Assembly: GCF_003350325.1 (NCBI RefSeq)
Contig: NZ_QLYZ01000021.1
Location: forward strand, 17,930-81,929
Source: Vibrio rhodolitus
GTDB lineage: Bacteria; Pseudomonadota; Gammaproteobacteria; Enterobacterales; Vibrionaceae
Reading direction: 5' to 3'
Length of the DNA: 64,000 bases
The translations under genes were made by a program, and so were the position numbers. The first letter of the stretch is position 1. Each line of letters begins with the position of its first letter. The notes under the pieces were generated by a model. The model worked only from the letters and a program-made list of their open reading frames with translations, had not been told where the DNA came from and did not search any database. Positions 7,697-15,985 of the stretch are shown here, piece by piece.

Positions 7697-8671
7697 TTAT
7701 GCTGTTTTTAGTGGCTGATAGTAAGCGGGTAGCATCTCTTCTAGCCAGAATCTTGGTTTGAGCAGTGAGCCAGTGACAAAGCCGACGTGTCCACCGTTAT
7801 CCAGCAGTCGATAATCGATATTGTCAGGTAGCACAAAGTGAGGGATCACCGCATCAGTCATAAAGGGATCATCTTTGGCGTGAATGATCTGGGTGGGCAG
7901 CTTGATTTGTTGTAAGCGATGGATGCCCGAGCAGCGCTGATAATAATCTTCGGCATCTTTAAAACCATGCAGTGGCGCGGTAATCAAATCGTCAAAGTCG
8001 TATAACTTAGTCACGCGCTTAATGCTTTGGTAGGTGAGACCAAGCTCCCCTTTGAGTAGATGGTGCTTGCGCAGCGCATTACGTTTGAGCGACTTAAGTA
8101 AGTAGGCTTTATAGAGCTTTGAAAAACCCTGTTCAATGCGACTTGAACATGCAGAGAGATCAAGCGGCGCCGAGACAATTGAAGCGGCATTGAGCAGTGG
8201 ATCATCAGCATACTCGGCTAAGTAATTCGCTAGCATATTGCCGCCAAGAGAAATGCCTACCGCAACTTTGGTCTGCTGAGCAAATTGCTGCTCAATGTGC
8301 TCTAAGAAGAAACGTGCATCTTCCACTTCACCGGAGTGATAGGCGCGTGGCAAGCGATTCGGCTTACCGCTACAACCGCGAAAATGCATCATCACTGATA
8401 GCCAACCTTGCTTGGCGAAGGCTGACATCAAGCCATTGGCGTATGGGCTATAAAAACAGCCTTCTAAACCATGAAACAGAATAAATAGCGGTTTGTTTTT
8501 TGCCGCATCGGATTGCGGATCTTCACTCCAAGCCAGGTCGATAAAGTCACCGTCTGGGGTGTTGAGGGTTTGCCAAATAGGTTCAAACAGCGCTTTTTTA
8601 CGAATAAAACGTGGCGCTAGTGTTTGCATATGGGGATTGGTCATGCCCGAGGCAGCAGTAAAGTTTGTCAT
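7697..8671 (-). CDS. yheT: Alpha/beta hydrolase YheT
   Basis: A putative hydrolase/esterase of 324 residues with the alpha/beta fold. The nucleophile elbow GISLGGNM, an oxyanion-type FHGLEG near residue 67, the late acid in HAKDDPFM and the catalytic His in NGGHVGF are visible. The substrate is not known; related YheT/ABHD proteins are carboxylesterases. The ATG overlaps the stop of the gene before it by four bases (ATGA), so the two are translationally coupled. Confidence 0.9.
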   Translation of the reverse strand: MTNFTAASGMTNPHMQTLAPRFIRKKALFEPIWQTLNTPDGDFIDLAWSEDPQSDAAKNKPLFILFHGLEGCFYSPYANGLMSAFAKQGWLSVMMHFRGCSGKPNRLPRAYHSGEVEDARFFLEHIEQQFAQQTKVAVGISLGGNMLANYLAEYADDPLLNAASIVSAPLDLSACSSRIEQGFSKLYKAYLLKSLKRNALRKHHLLKGELGLTYQSIKRVTKLYDFDDLITAPLHGFKDAEDYYQRCSGIHRLQQIKLPTQIIHAKDDPFMTDAVIPHFVLPDNIDYRLLDNGGHVGFVTGSLLKPRFWLEEMLPAYYQPLKTA

Positions 8672-9156
8672 AGCGTGTCAGTTGGGTTATCCGGTACAAA
8701 GGGTTGAGAGAAAATGGAGTAAAGGTACTCTCCATCCAACTGACGGCAATAACGCAGAGTAAGGGGCTCATCATCGGCGTTGTGCAGAGTAAGCCCATTG
8801 ATGCAATCAACTAAATCTGACTGTTGTTGCTTTTCTAGTTGCAACTCAAACTGCAGCGATTCTCGATATAAACTATCAGGTAGGCTGAGTTTGAGTTTTC
8901 TTCTTAATTCGCGAAAGCTACTGAGGAGCGTTTCAGAGCGGCTCAAGCACAGTTCGACTTGAGCCCAATCTTGTGGCGCGATTGTCGCGCCTTGTTCATC
9001 CAACCACTTGAGAAGCAGCAGGAGGTTGACGTTACCATGGTGATGGTTTTGCAGAGTTAAGCACGCTTCCTTCACTTCTCGCACACTGTAGTATTGCAAG
9101 CTAAATTGCCAAAGGCGTTCTAGAGTAAGTGAAAGGTATACGCGCTCATGACTCAT
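8668..9156 (-). CDS. TIGR02444 family protein
   Basis: A protein of 162 residues, rich in Leu, Gln and Glu and predicted helical, that resembles the uncharacterised TIGR02444 family found next to yheS/yheT in vibrios and relatives. It overlaps yheS by four bases on one side and yheT by four on the other, which places it firmly inside the operon. No catalytic motif, signal peptide or membrane helix is seen, and no function is proposed. Confidence 0.75.
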   Translation of the reverse strand: MSHERVYLSLTLERLWQFSLQYYSVREVKEACLTLQNHHHGNVNLLLLLKWLDEQGATIAPQDWAQVELCLSRSETLLSSFRELRRKLKLSLPDSLYRESLQFELQLEKQQQSDLVDCINGLTLHNADDEPLTLRYCRQLDGEYLYSIFSQPFVPDNPTDTL

Positions 9157-11075
9157 AGATTACTGAACTCCTGTTCCATCTGCTCTAGCTCTTCTTGAAG
9201 AGCCATCCATTCCATTTCTACATCTTCTAGTTCGGCTTTGCTGGAGGCTTGTATCGCGAGAACTTGATTAAGTTTAGCCTTGTTTTCCGCTTCATACAGT
9301 GAGTTGTCCGCTAATTGTTGCTCTGCAGCGGCAAGGCTCTCACCCAACTTATCCATTTTCTCTTCCAGTTTGGTGAGATTTTTGCGAATTGGTGCAGTGA
9401 GTTTACGGAACTCTGCTTCGCGACGTTTTTGATCTTTTTTCGCTGCGGCACTGTTAGCGGTGTTTTTCTCTGGTTGTTCCGCTTGTGCTTCACGACGGTC
9501 CGCTTTTTGTTGCTCTGTCAGCCACTTGTAGTAGTCGTTCAAGTCACCATCAAATGGCGCTACTTGACGATCATGAACTAGGTAAAGGTCATCGGTGGTC
9601 GCACGCAGTAGGTAACGGTCGTGGGAGACAATTACCATTGCACCTTCGAAGGTTTGCAGTGCCATGGTCAGCGCCTGACGCATATCCAAGTCCAAGTGGT
9701 TGGTTGGTTCGTCGAGCAGTAGCAAGTTTGGTTTTTGCCACACAATTAACGCCAGCACCAAACGCGCTTTTTCACCACCAGAGAAAGGTGCCACCTTCTC
9801 AAGCGCTTTGTCGCCTTGGAAGCCAAAGCTACCCAAGTAATCACGCAGTTGCTGTTCGGTGTGTTTTGGCGCGATCTGCATCATGTGCTGCAAAGGCGTT
9901 TCTTCTGGATGTAGCGTTTCTAACTGATGCTGAGCGAAGTAACCAATTTTTACCCCTTGAGAGTACGTCAGTTCACCACTTTGTGGTTTATGTTCACCAG
10001 AGAGCAATTTGATCAGTGTCGATTTACCCGCACCGTTACGACCCAGCAGACCAATGCGGCTACCCGGTACTAGGTTAAGGCGGATCTTCTCTAGAATAAG
10101 GTTATCGCCGTAACCAGCTGATGCTTCATCCATCATAATGATTGGGTTTGGTAATGCCTCTGGCTCACGGAATTCAAAGCTGAATGGGTTATCAAACTGC
10201 GCAGGTAGCACTTTTTCCATTCGCTCAAGGGCTTTGATGCGGCTTTGTGCTTGGCGCGCTTTCGATGCTTTGTAGCGGAAACGATCAATATAGCTTTGCA
10301 TGTGTGCCATATGCTTCTGCTGCTTGGCATACATAGCTTGTTGCAAGATAAGCTTCTGTGCACGTTGATCTTCAAATGATGAGTAGTTACCGGTGTACTC
10401 ATTGAGGTTTTGGTTTTCAACGTGAATGATGCGACCAACGATTGGGTCAAGGAAGTCACGGTCGTGTGAGATAAGTACCAATGTACCAGGGTAGTTTTGT
10501 AGCCAGCGTTCGAGCCACATTACCGCATCTAAGTCCAAGTGGTTGGTTGGTTCGTCGAGTAGCAGTAAGTCTGAGCGGCATAGCAGCGCTTGTGCAAGGT
10601 TAAGACGCATACGCCAACCACCGGAGAACTGCGTTAGGTTCCAACTCATCTGTGGCTGAGTAAAGCCCAGACCATCCAAAAGTTCAGCTGCGCGTGCACG
10701 AATACTGTAGCCACCGATGGTTTCGATTTTGCCATGCAGTTCAGCCACGAGTGTGCCGTTATCCGCTTGCTCAGCTTGAGCCAGTTGTTGCTCAAGGGCG
10801 CGGTACTCGCGATCACCATCAATCACATATTCAAGCGCGGTGCGGTCAAGGGCAGGGGTTTCCTGAGCGACCCAAGCTAACTCCCAATGTGCAGGTTTGC
10901 TAAAATTACCAGCATCAATAGAAAGTTCATCTTTGATCAAAGCAAAGAGGGTCGACTTACCACAACCGTTTTTACCCACCAGACCGACTTTGTCGCCCGG
11001 ATGGATGGTTGCAGATGCATTTTCTAGCAGGGGTTTACCGCCGCGTAGCAATTGAATATCAGAGAAGGTAATCAT
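9153..11075 (-). CDS. yheS: ABC-F family ATPase YheS
   Basis: A duplicated ATPase of 640 residues without membrane domains. Each half has Walker A (GKNGCGKST near 30, GRNGAGKST near 345), an ABC signature (FSGGWRMRL, FSGGEKARL) and Walker B (LLLLDEPTNHLD twice), joined by the ABC-F linker that reaches into the ribosomal E/P site. A coiled-coil, Lys/Glu-rich tail follows residue 530. It probably acts on stalled ribosomes, as other ABC-F proteins do. An earlier in-frame GTG at 11108 lacks a ribosome binding site; the ATG at 11075 gives the family start MITFSDIQLLRGG. Confidence 0.95.
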   Translation of the reverse strand: MITFSDIQLLRGGKPLLENASATIHPGDKVGLVGKNGCGKSTLFALIKDELSIDAGNFSKPAHWELAWVAQETPALDRTALEYVIDGDREYRALEQQLAQAEQADNGTLVAELHGKIETIGGYSIRARAAELLDGLGFTQPQMSWNLTQFSGGWRMRLNLAQALLCRSDLLLLDEPTNHLDLDAVMWLERWLQNYPGTLVLISHDRDFLDPIVGRIIHVENQNLNEYTGNYSSFEDQRAQKLILQQAMYAKQQKHMAHMQSYIDRFRYKASKARQAQSRIKALERMEKVLPAQFDNPFSFEFREPEALPNPIIMMDEASAGYGDNLILEKIRLNLVPGSRIGLLGRNGAGKSTLIKLLSGEHKPQSGELTYSQGVKIGYFAQHQLETLHPEETPLQHMMQIAPKHTEQQLRDYLGSFGFQGDKALEKVAPFSGGEKARLVLALIVWQKPNLLLLDEPTNHLDLDMRQALTMALQTFEGAMVIVSHDRYLLRATTDDLYLVHDRQVAPFDGDLNDYYKWLTEQQKADRREAQAEQPEKNTANSAAAKKDQKRREAEFRKLTAPIRKNLTKLEEKMDKLGESLAAAEQQLADNSLYEAENKAKLNQVLAIQASSKAELEDVEMEWMALQEELEQMEQEFSNL

Positions 11076-11209
11076 AGCGTTTTGTTTTTTCTTTAATCGT
11101 TTCCGCACGCATAGTAGGAGGATTGGTCGAAAAAGTCGATCATTGCGTTATGCCTCTCAACCGCGTATAACAAAATGATAACGAAAATAAAAGGAATGCT
11201 GTACAAGGA

Positions 11210-11836
11210 ATGGATTTATCAGCAACAGCTCAAGCTAAAGTACTCGTCATTTACGCTCATCCTGAGTCACAAACGTCGGTCGCCAATCAAGTGATGCTCA
11301 ACAAGATTGCTTCACTTGAACACGTCACTGTGCATGATCTTTACGCCCTTTATCCCGATTTTTTTATTGATGTTCATGCCGAGCACAAGGCTTTGCTAGA
11401 GCACGATGTGATTGTCTTTCATCACCCAATGTACCTCTATTCGTGCCCATCGCTGCTTAAAGAGTGGCTTGACCGAGTGTTAGGTAAAAAAGGCTTTGCT
11501 TATGGCGAAGGAAGCGCACTGCGTGGCAAGTATTGGCGCAGCGTGATCACTACCGGCGGTAAGCAAGAAGCGTTTGGTGAGCATGGCTACAACAAATACC
11601 CCCTTGAACAGATCCTGCAACCGTTTGAGTTAACAGCCGCTCTATGTCGCATGCACTGGATAGAGCCGCTGGTGCTGTATTGGGCGCGCAATGTTTCTGA
11701 CAATGAACGTGAGCAACACGCTGAGCACTATCGTGAATGGCTCCAGACCCCGCTGGTGGGAGTTAATGTAGTTAGTGGTGAAACACCCTCGTTCCAATTG
11801 AGTGCTCAAGGAGGTGATCATGGCTCTAGAAAGTGA
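11210..11836 (+). CDS. kefG: Potassium-efflux ancillary protein KefG
   Basis: A flavodoxin-like, quinone-reductase-fold protein of 208 residues that binds to and activates the KefB antiporter. The FMN-type first strand VLVIYAHPESQTSVAN and the FHHPMYLYSCPSLLKEWLDRVL segment are typical of KefG/KefF. It is transcribed divergently from yheS and overlaps kefB by 17 bases, so both are made from one mRNA. Confidence 0.93.
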   Translation: MDLSATAQAKVLVIYAHPESQTSVANQVMLNKIASLEHVTVHDLYALYPDFFIDVHAEHKALLEHDVIVFHHPMYLYSCPSLLKEWLDRVLGKKGFAYGEGSALRGKYWRSVITTGGKQEAFGEHGYNKYPLEQILQPFELTAALCRMHWIEPLVLYWARNVSDNEREQHAEHYREWLQTPLVGVNVVSGETPSFQLSAQGGDHGSRK

Positions 11837-13616
11837 TTTTCTGCAAAGCAGTGCGATCTTCCTAACGGCTGCGGTGGTTGCCGTGCCACTAGCGCAGCGT
11901 CTTGGTCTTGGCTCGGTTTTGGGCTATTTACTGGCAGGAGTGGCGATAGGTCCATGGGGGCTGGGGCTGATTCGAGACGTTGATGCGATTCTCCATTTTG
12001 CTGAATTTGGTGTGGTGCTGCTGCTGTTTTTGATTGGTCTTGAACTGAACCCGAAAAAACTGTGGCAGCTGCGCGGACCGATCCTCGGTTTAGGCGGTGC
12101 ACAAGTGGTGTTAACCACCGCCTTTATTGCCAGTGTCGCTAACGCGATGGGGCTGTCTTGGCAGGTGAGCTTAACTATCGGTATGGGTTTGGCTCTCTCT
12201 TCTACTGCAATTGCCTTGCGGGTAATTGAAGAGCAGGGGCTGGCAGGCAGTGAAACGGGGCAATCGGGGTTTGCGGTTTTGCTGTTCCAAGATATTGCGG
12301 TGATCCCGATGCTGGCGATGCTGCCGTTGCTGGCTGGCAACACCAGTGGTAATTGGCAAGATGGTTTATGGATGCTAGGTGGCGTTCTCGGGCTTTTGGT
12401 TGGCGGACATTTCTTATTGCGACCGCTGTTTCGTTATGTGGTGGCTAGTGGTGTACGAGAGCTGTTTACTGTCGCGGCGCTGCTGTTGGTGATTGGTATT
12501 GCACTGATCATGAAGCAGCTTGGGCTTTCAATGGCGCTGGGGGCATTTCTGGCTGGTGTGCTGCTGGCAGAAAGTGAGTATCGTCATGAACTCGAAATCG
12601 CCATCGAGCCGTTTAAAGGACTGTTGCTTGGGCTGTTTTTCATTGCCGTCGGCATGGCGGTTAACCTTGGTCTATTAGCGCTGCATCCGTGGAAGATCTT
12701 GCTTGGCGTTTTAGCGCTGATCACCGTCAAGGGCTTACTGCTTTATGCGTTAGCACGCGCGGCGGGGAGCCGGGCAAAATCTCGCAGCCGTATGGCGGCG
12801 ATTCTCAGCCAAGGTGGTGAGTTTGCCTTTGTGATATTCACTGCGGCACAAAGCCAAAACTTACTGAGTGCTGAGCAAACCGCGTTTTTGCTGGTGGTGG
12901 TTAGCTTATCGATGGTAACGACACCGCTACTACTGATGGGGCAAGAGAAGTGGTATGCGCTCAAGCTTAACCAAGATGATGAGGTGCAAATTACCAGTGA
13001 TGTGGTGGATAACCAACCGCGGGTGATCATTGCCGGTTTCGGGCGATTTGGTCAGATTGTCGGTCGCTTGCTCTACGCTAACAAAATCAAGCTGACAATT
13101 TTGGAGAGCGATGCCAGCCAAATTAAGCTGCTGCGTAAGTATGGCTATAAAGTGTTTTATGGTGATGCAACTCAGCTTGATCTGCTGCGCGCCGCTGGAG
13201 CAAGTAAAGCCGAAGCCATTATCCTGTGTACCGATTCACCGGATGAGATCATGCAAATTGTTGATCTATGTAAGCAGCATTTCCCACAACTCAAAATACT
13301 GGCTCGAGCCCGTAGTCGTGTCGAGGCTTATCAATTGCTCAGTCATGGCGTCGACAAGTATTCGCGTGAAACCTTCTTAGGCGCACTTGATCTCGGCAAA
13401 TTAGCGCTGATTGAGTTAGGGATGCATCCATATCAGGCGCAGCGCGCAGAATCTCATTTTAGAAAGTTAGATAATGCGATGCTCAAAGAGCTGCTTCCGC
13501 AGCACAATGAAGATAAACAATTGGCCCAAAGAGCCAAAGAAGCGCGTAAAGAACTGGAAGAGATTTTCGGGCGTGAAATGGAAAGCGATCAGCAGCCGAA
13601 AAACTTCTGGGACTAA
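11820..13616 (+). CDS. kefB: Glutathione-regulated potassium-efflux antiporter KefB
   Basis: A CPA2-family K+/H+ antiporter of 598 residues. About 12 membrane segments fill residues 5-380 (note the LLLFLIGLELNP motif), followed by an RCK domain starting at IIAGFGRFGQIVGRLL, which in KefB/KefC binds glutathione (closing) or its adducts with electrophiles (opening). It protects against toxic electrophiles by acidifying the cytoplasm. The ATG at 11820 has a near-perfect AAGGAGGTGATC ribosome binding site, so an ATG six codons earlier is rejected. Confidence 0.95.
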   Translation: MALESDFLQSSAIFLTAAVVAVPLAQRLGLGSVLGYLLAGVAIGPWGLGLIRDVDAILHFAEFGVVLLLFLIGLELNPKKLWQLRGPILGLGGAQVVLTTAFIASVANAMGLSWQVSLTIGMGLALSSTAIALRVIEEQGLAGSETGQSGFAVLLFQDIAVIPMLAMLPLLAGNTSGNWQDGLWMLGGVLGLLVGGHFLLRPLFRYVVASGVRELFTVAALLLVIGIALIMKQLGLSMALGAFLAGVLLAESEYRHELEIAIEPFKGLLLGLFFIAVGMAVNLGLLALHPWKILLGVLALITVKGLLLYALARAAGSRAKSRSRMAAILSQGGEFAFVIFTAAQSQNLLSAEQTAFLLVVVSLSMVTTPLLLMGQEKWYALKLNQDDEVQITSDVVDNQPRVIIAGFGRFGQIVGRLLYANKIKLTILESDASQIKLLRKYGYKVFYGDATQLDLLRAAGASKAEAIILCTDSPDEIMQIVDLCKQHFPQLKILARARSRVEAYQLLSHGVDKYSRETFLGALDLGKLALIELGMHPYQAQRAESHFRKLDNAMLKELLPQHNEDKQLAQRAKEARKELEEIFGREMESDQQPKNFWD

Positions 13617-13649
13617 TGCGCCAGTTGTAGCCTAAGAGAAGAGAGTCAG

Positions 13650-13844
13650 ATGAAGAAAAGATTTATTGCCGGGGCAAGCTGCCCTAAGTGCCAACAACAA
13701 GACAGTCTACGCTGGTGGATTGAGAATAATATCGAGCTGGTAGAATGTGTTGACTGCAACTATCAAGATCAACGTAAGCCACAATCGGTCGAGCAAACCC
13801 CTCGTGCTGATGAAAATATGATCGGTATTTTTAGACCAGAATAA
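13650..13844 (+). CDS. yheV: YheV family putative zinc-ribbon protein
   Basis: A 64-residue protein with two CxxC pairs, Cys11/Cys14 and Cys33/Cys36, arranged as a zinc ribbon, matching the YheV family. It follows kefB by 33 bases on the same strand, the same order as in E. coli. Function is unknown; metal binding is inferred from the cysteines. Confidence 0.88.
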   Translation: MKKRFIAGASCPKCQQQDSLRWWIENNIELVECVDCNYQDQRKPQSVEQTPRADENMIGIFRPE

Positions 13845-13893
13845 TTGTGTTTCTTAAATTCATCCCCATAATACGCAGGGTAAAGTTTTAAAT

Positions 13894-13907
13894 CCCAGAA
13901 TTCTGGG
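13894..13907. promoter_or_regulatory. Perfect 14-bp palindrome upstream of slyD
   Basis: CCCAGAATTCTGGG reads the same on both strands, and ends 24 bases before the slyD ATG. It could be an operator or a small stem in the slyD leader; no known regulator site is recognised in it. Confidence 0.4.
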
Positions 13908-13931
13908 TCTCAATAATGCCTTGGAGCAATT

Positions 13932-14507
13932 ATGAAAATTGAAAAGAACGTAGTCGTAAGCCTAGCGTACCAAGTTAAACTAGAAGATGGCGCAGTTGTT
14001 GACCAATCAACAGTTGATGCTCCACTAGATTACCTACATGGTAACAACAACCTAATCTCTGGCCTAGAAAAAGCGCTAGAAGGTAAGCAAGCTGGCGACA
14101 AATTCGAAGTAACTGTAGCTCCAGAAGAAGCATACGGCGAGCACAGCGATGACCTAGTTCAACGCGTACCTGCAAATGTATTCCACGGTGTTGATCAAAT
14201 CGAAGTTGGTATGCGTTTCCTAGCAGACACTGACCAAGGTCCAATCCCTGTAGAAGTAACTGAAGTTGACGGCGACGAAGTTGTGGTTGATGGTAACCAC
14301 ATGCTAGCTGGTCAAACTCTAACGTTTGAAGTTGAAGTTGTTGCAGTACGTGAAGCAACAGCAGAAGAGATCGAACATGGTCACATCCACCAAGGTGGTG
14401 GTTGCTGTGGCGGTCACGACCATGACCACGAAGGCGGCTGCTGTGGTGGCGAAGATAAAGGCGACGATCACGAGTGCTGCGGTGGCGGCGGTTGTGGTTC
14501 TCACTAA
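13932..14507 (+). CDS. slyD: FKBP-type peptidyl-prolyl isomerase SlyD
   Basis: A cytoplasmic prolyl isomerase and chaperone of 191 residues. The FKBP domain (about residues 1-70 and 130-150) is interrupted by the insert-in-flap chaperone domain, and the tail after residue 150 is a His/Cys/Gly-rich metal-binding segment (QGGGCCGGHDHDHEGG and repeats) that binds nickel in SlyD and supports hydrogenase maturation. Leucine is nearly always CTA, like the ribosomal genes, which suggests high expression. It ends a block that keeps E. coli gene order from argD onwards. Confidence 0.97.
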   Translation: MKIEKNVVVSLAYQVKLEDGAVVDQSTVDAPLDYLHGNNNLISGLEKALEGKQAGDKFEVTVAPEEAYGEHSDDLVQRVPANVFHGVDQIEVGMRFLADTDQGPIPVEVTEVDGDEVVVDGNHMLAGQTLTFEVEVVAVREATAEEIEHGHIHQGGGCCGGHDHDHEGGCCGGEDKGDDHECCGGGGCGSH

Positions 14508-14534
14508 TCGCAAGTTTGCTTAAAGCAGAATAAG

Positions 14535-14562
14535 AAAAGCGCAGCCAATTGGCTGCGCTTTT
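14535..14562. terminator. Bidirectional terminator, slyD and alsE-like gene
   Basis: A perfect 28-base palindrome, AAAAGCGCAGCC-AATT and its complement, ending in TTTTT on the plus strand and on the minus strand, lies between the two convergent genes. Confidence 0.92.
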
Positions 14563-14597
14563 TACTTTCAGGTTAAATGCTTTCTGTTCGCTGGGGG

Positions 14598-15269
14598 TTA
14601 AGCTGCAACAGACTCGCGCGTTAAACTGCGCAGTTCCTGCATGGTTTCTTGGTAGCTCTTCTCTTTACCAAACAGACCTGCGGTACCTAAAATAAAGTAC
14701 TCAATTTTCTCACCAAGACGCTCAATAACTTCAGGGCTAATTGCACCGTCAATCGCGATCTTAGTGTTGGTTCCCTGACGCTCGATCATTTCAATAATAC
14801 GATCAATACGGTTATATGCATTCGGGATAAATGCTTGACCAGCAAAACCTGGGTTCACTGACATCACTAGAATCACGTCTGTGACATCTAATACATCTTC
14901 GATGGCGCTAAGTGGTGTACCTGGGTTAATCGCAAGACCTGATTTGATGCCTTTTGCTTGAATATTTCCCAATGTACGGTGCAGGTGCGGCGGCGCTTCT
15001 GCGTGGATATACATGAGCTTAGGACCTAGCGCAGCAAACAAATCAATAAATTGATCTGGGTTGGACAGCATTAGATGAACGTCGTAATCAATATCCGTTA
15101 GTTCACGAATGGCTTTGATATCTTCAGGACCTAATGCAAAGTTTGGTACGAAGTGACCATCCATAACATCGATATGCAGCATATCAACTTTGGCTTTTTC
15201 AAGCTCTTGTAGCTCAGATGCGAGTTTGGAAAAGTCCACACACATCATTGAGGGACAGAATTTAGACAC
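14598..15269 (-). CDS. Ribulose-phosphate 3-epimerase family protein, AlsE-like
   Basis: A TIM-barrel epimerase of 223 residues. HIDVMDGHFVPN holds the metal and catalytic Asp, and the second catalytic Asp is in AIDGAISPE. Three points match D-allulose-6-phosphate 3-epimerase (AlsE) better than housekeeping Rpe: PSMMCVD rather than PSILSAD, DGHFVPN rather than DNHYVPN, and GTAGLF rather than GSAIF. The reaction would be allulose-6-P to fructose-6-P; ribulose-5-P to xylulose-5-P cannot be excluded. It lies two bases after rpiB. Confidence 0.8.
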   Translation of the reverse strand: MSKFCPSMMCVDFSKLASELQELEKAKVDMLHIDVMDGHFVPNFALGPEDIKAIRELTDIDYDVHLMLSNPDQFIDLFAALGPKLMYIHAEAPPHLHRTLGNIQAKGIKSGLAINPGTPLSAIEDVLDVTDVILVMSVNPGFAGQAFIPNAYNRIDRIIEMIERQGTNTKIAIDGAISPEVIERLGEKIEYFILGTAGLFGKEKSYQETMQELRSLTRESVAA

Positions 15270-15271
15270 GG

Positions 15272-15712
15272 TTACGCCTCCTCAATAGCTGCAATTTGTT
15301 CAACACGATTTTGGTGACGACCACCCTCAAACTCAGCACCTAACCAGCAGTCGATGATCATTTTTGCTAGCTCAATACCGATAACGCGTGAACCAAAAGC
15401 AAGAATGTTAGTGTTGTTATGCTGCTTAGAAAGCTGCGCTGTGTATGGGTCGCTACATACCACTGCTCGAATACCTTTCACTTTATTTGCCGCTAGTGAA
15501 ATACCCACACCAGTACCACAAATCAAAATACCCAGATCGACATGTTGATTTTGTACCGCTTGCGCTACCGCTAAACCATATTTTGGATAGTCTGTACGTT
15601 CTGTTGAATGGGCACCAAAATCTTCTACTTCGATACCTTTTTCTTGCAAGTGTTTGATAACTAGATCTTTGTGTTCGATACCAACGTGGTCGCAACCAAT
15701 CGCAATTCTCAT
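15272..15712 (-). CDS. rpiB: Ribose-5-phosphate / allose-6-phosphate isomerase RpiB
   Basis: A LacAB/RpiB family isomerase of 146 residues. The catalytic Cys is in GILICGTGVGISLAANK and the phosphate-binding motifs GCDHVG and QHNNTNILAFGSRV are intact, very close to E. coli RpiB. E. coli RpiB also converts allose-6-phosphate to allulose-6-phosphate and lies beside the als genes. Here it precedes the AlsE-like epimerase by two bases, so the pair could turn allose-6-P into fructose-6-P. Confidence 0.93.
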   Translation of the reverse strand: MRIAIGCDHVGIEHKDLVIKHLQEKGIEVEDFGAHSTERTDYPKYGLAVAQAVQNQHVDLGILICGTGVGISLAANKVKGIRAVVCSDPYTAQLSKQHNNTNILAFGSRVIGIELAKMIIDCWLGAEFEGGRHQNRVEQIAAIEEA

Positions 15713-15757
15713 AATCTTTTCTCTAACTCTATTTAACCTGAAGGGAATACTTAAAAG

Positions 15758-15910
15758 TTTACGAAAAAATTCACACGTGTAAATAGTTGTTTAAAGTGAA
15801 TTGTGGCTAAATTTAGTTAAGTCTATGATTTTAAATAAATTAAAAGTTAACAAAAAAGTTCACGAAGATAAAAAATTCACGAAATTAGAAAAAGTGTGAT
15901 CTTCGCCTGA
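15758..15910. promoter_or_regulatory. Operator cluster and candidate CRP site in the divergent sugar promoter region
   Basis: TT(C/T)ACGAA occurs at 15758-15765, 15859-15866 and 15876-15883, all in one direction, and a near-perfect palindrome ATTCACACGTGTAAAT lies at 15769-15784. The last two copies are 17 bases apart. A partial CRP site, TGTGA-TCTTCG-CCTGA, lies at 15895-15910. Such repeats between rpiB and the PTS gene are plausible binding sites for the local RpiR-type regulator; no published motif is claimed. Confidence 0.45.
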
Positions 15911-15985
15911 GTCGGCGCGAGAAATAATTGCTAGCTTAAATAACAGCTAACTTACCTATAAATATGACGTGCTACAGGTTCTAAT

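Noticed and set aside
9485..10012. 175-codon frame opposite yheS
   Set aside because: It lies antisense to the conserved ATPase region, and its length follows from the coding bias of yheS; no family match.
14319..14513. Antisense or shifted frames in the slyD tail
   Set aside because: The GC-rich repeated codons of the His/Cys tail leave open frames in all readings; SlyD itself explains the sequence.
14598..15269. Housekeeping ribulose-5-phosphate epimerase as the only reading of the epimerase
   Set aside because: Several motif residues agree with AlsE instead, and it sits next to rpiB in an accessory locus; the Rpe activity remains possible but is not preferred.
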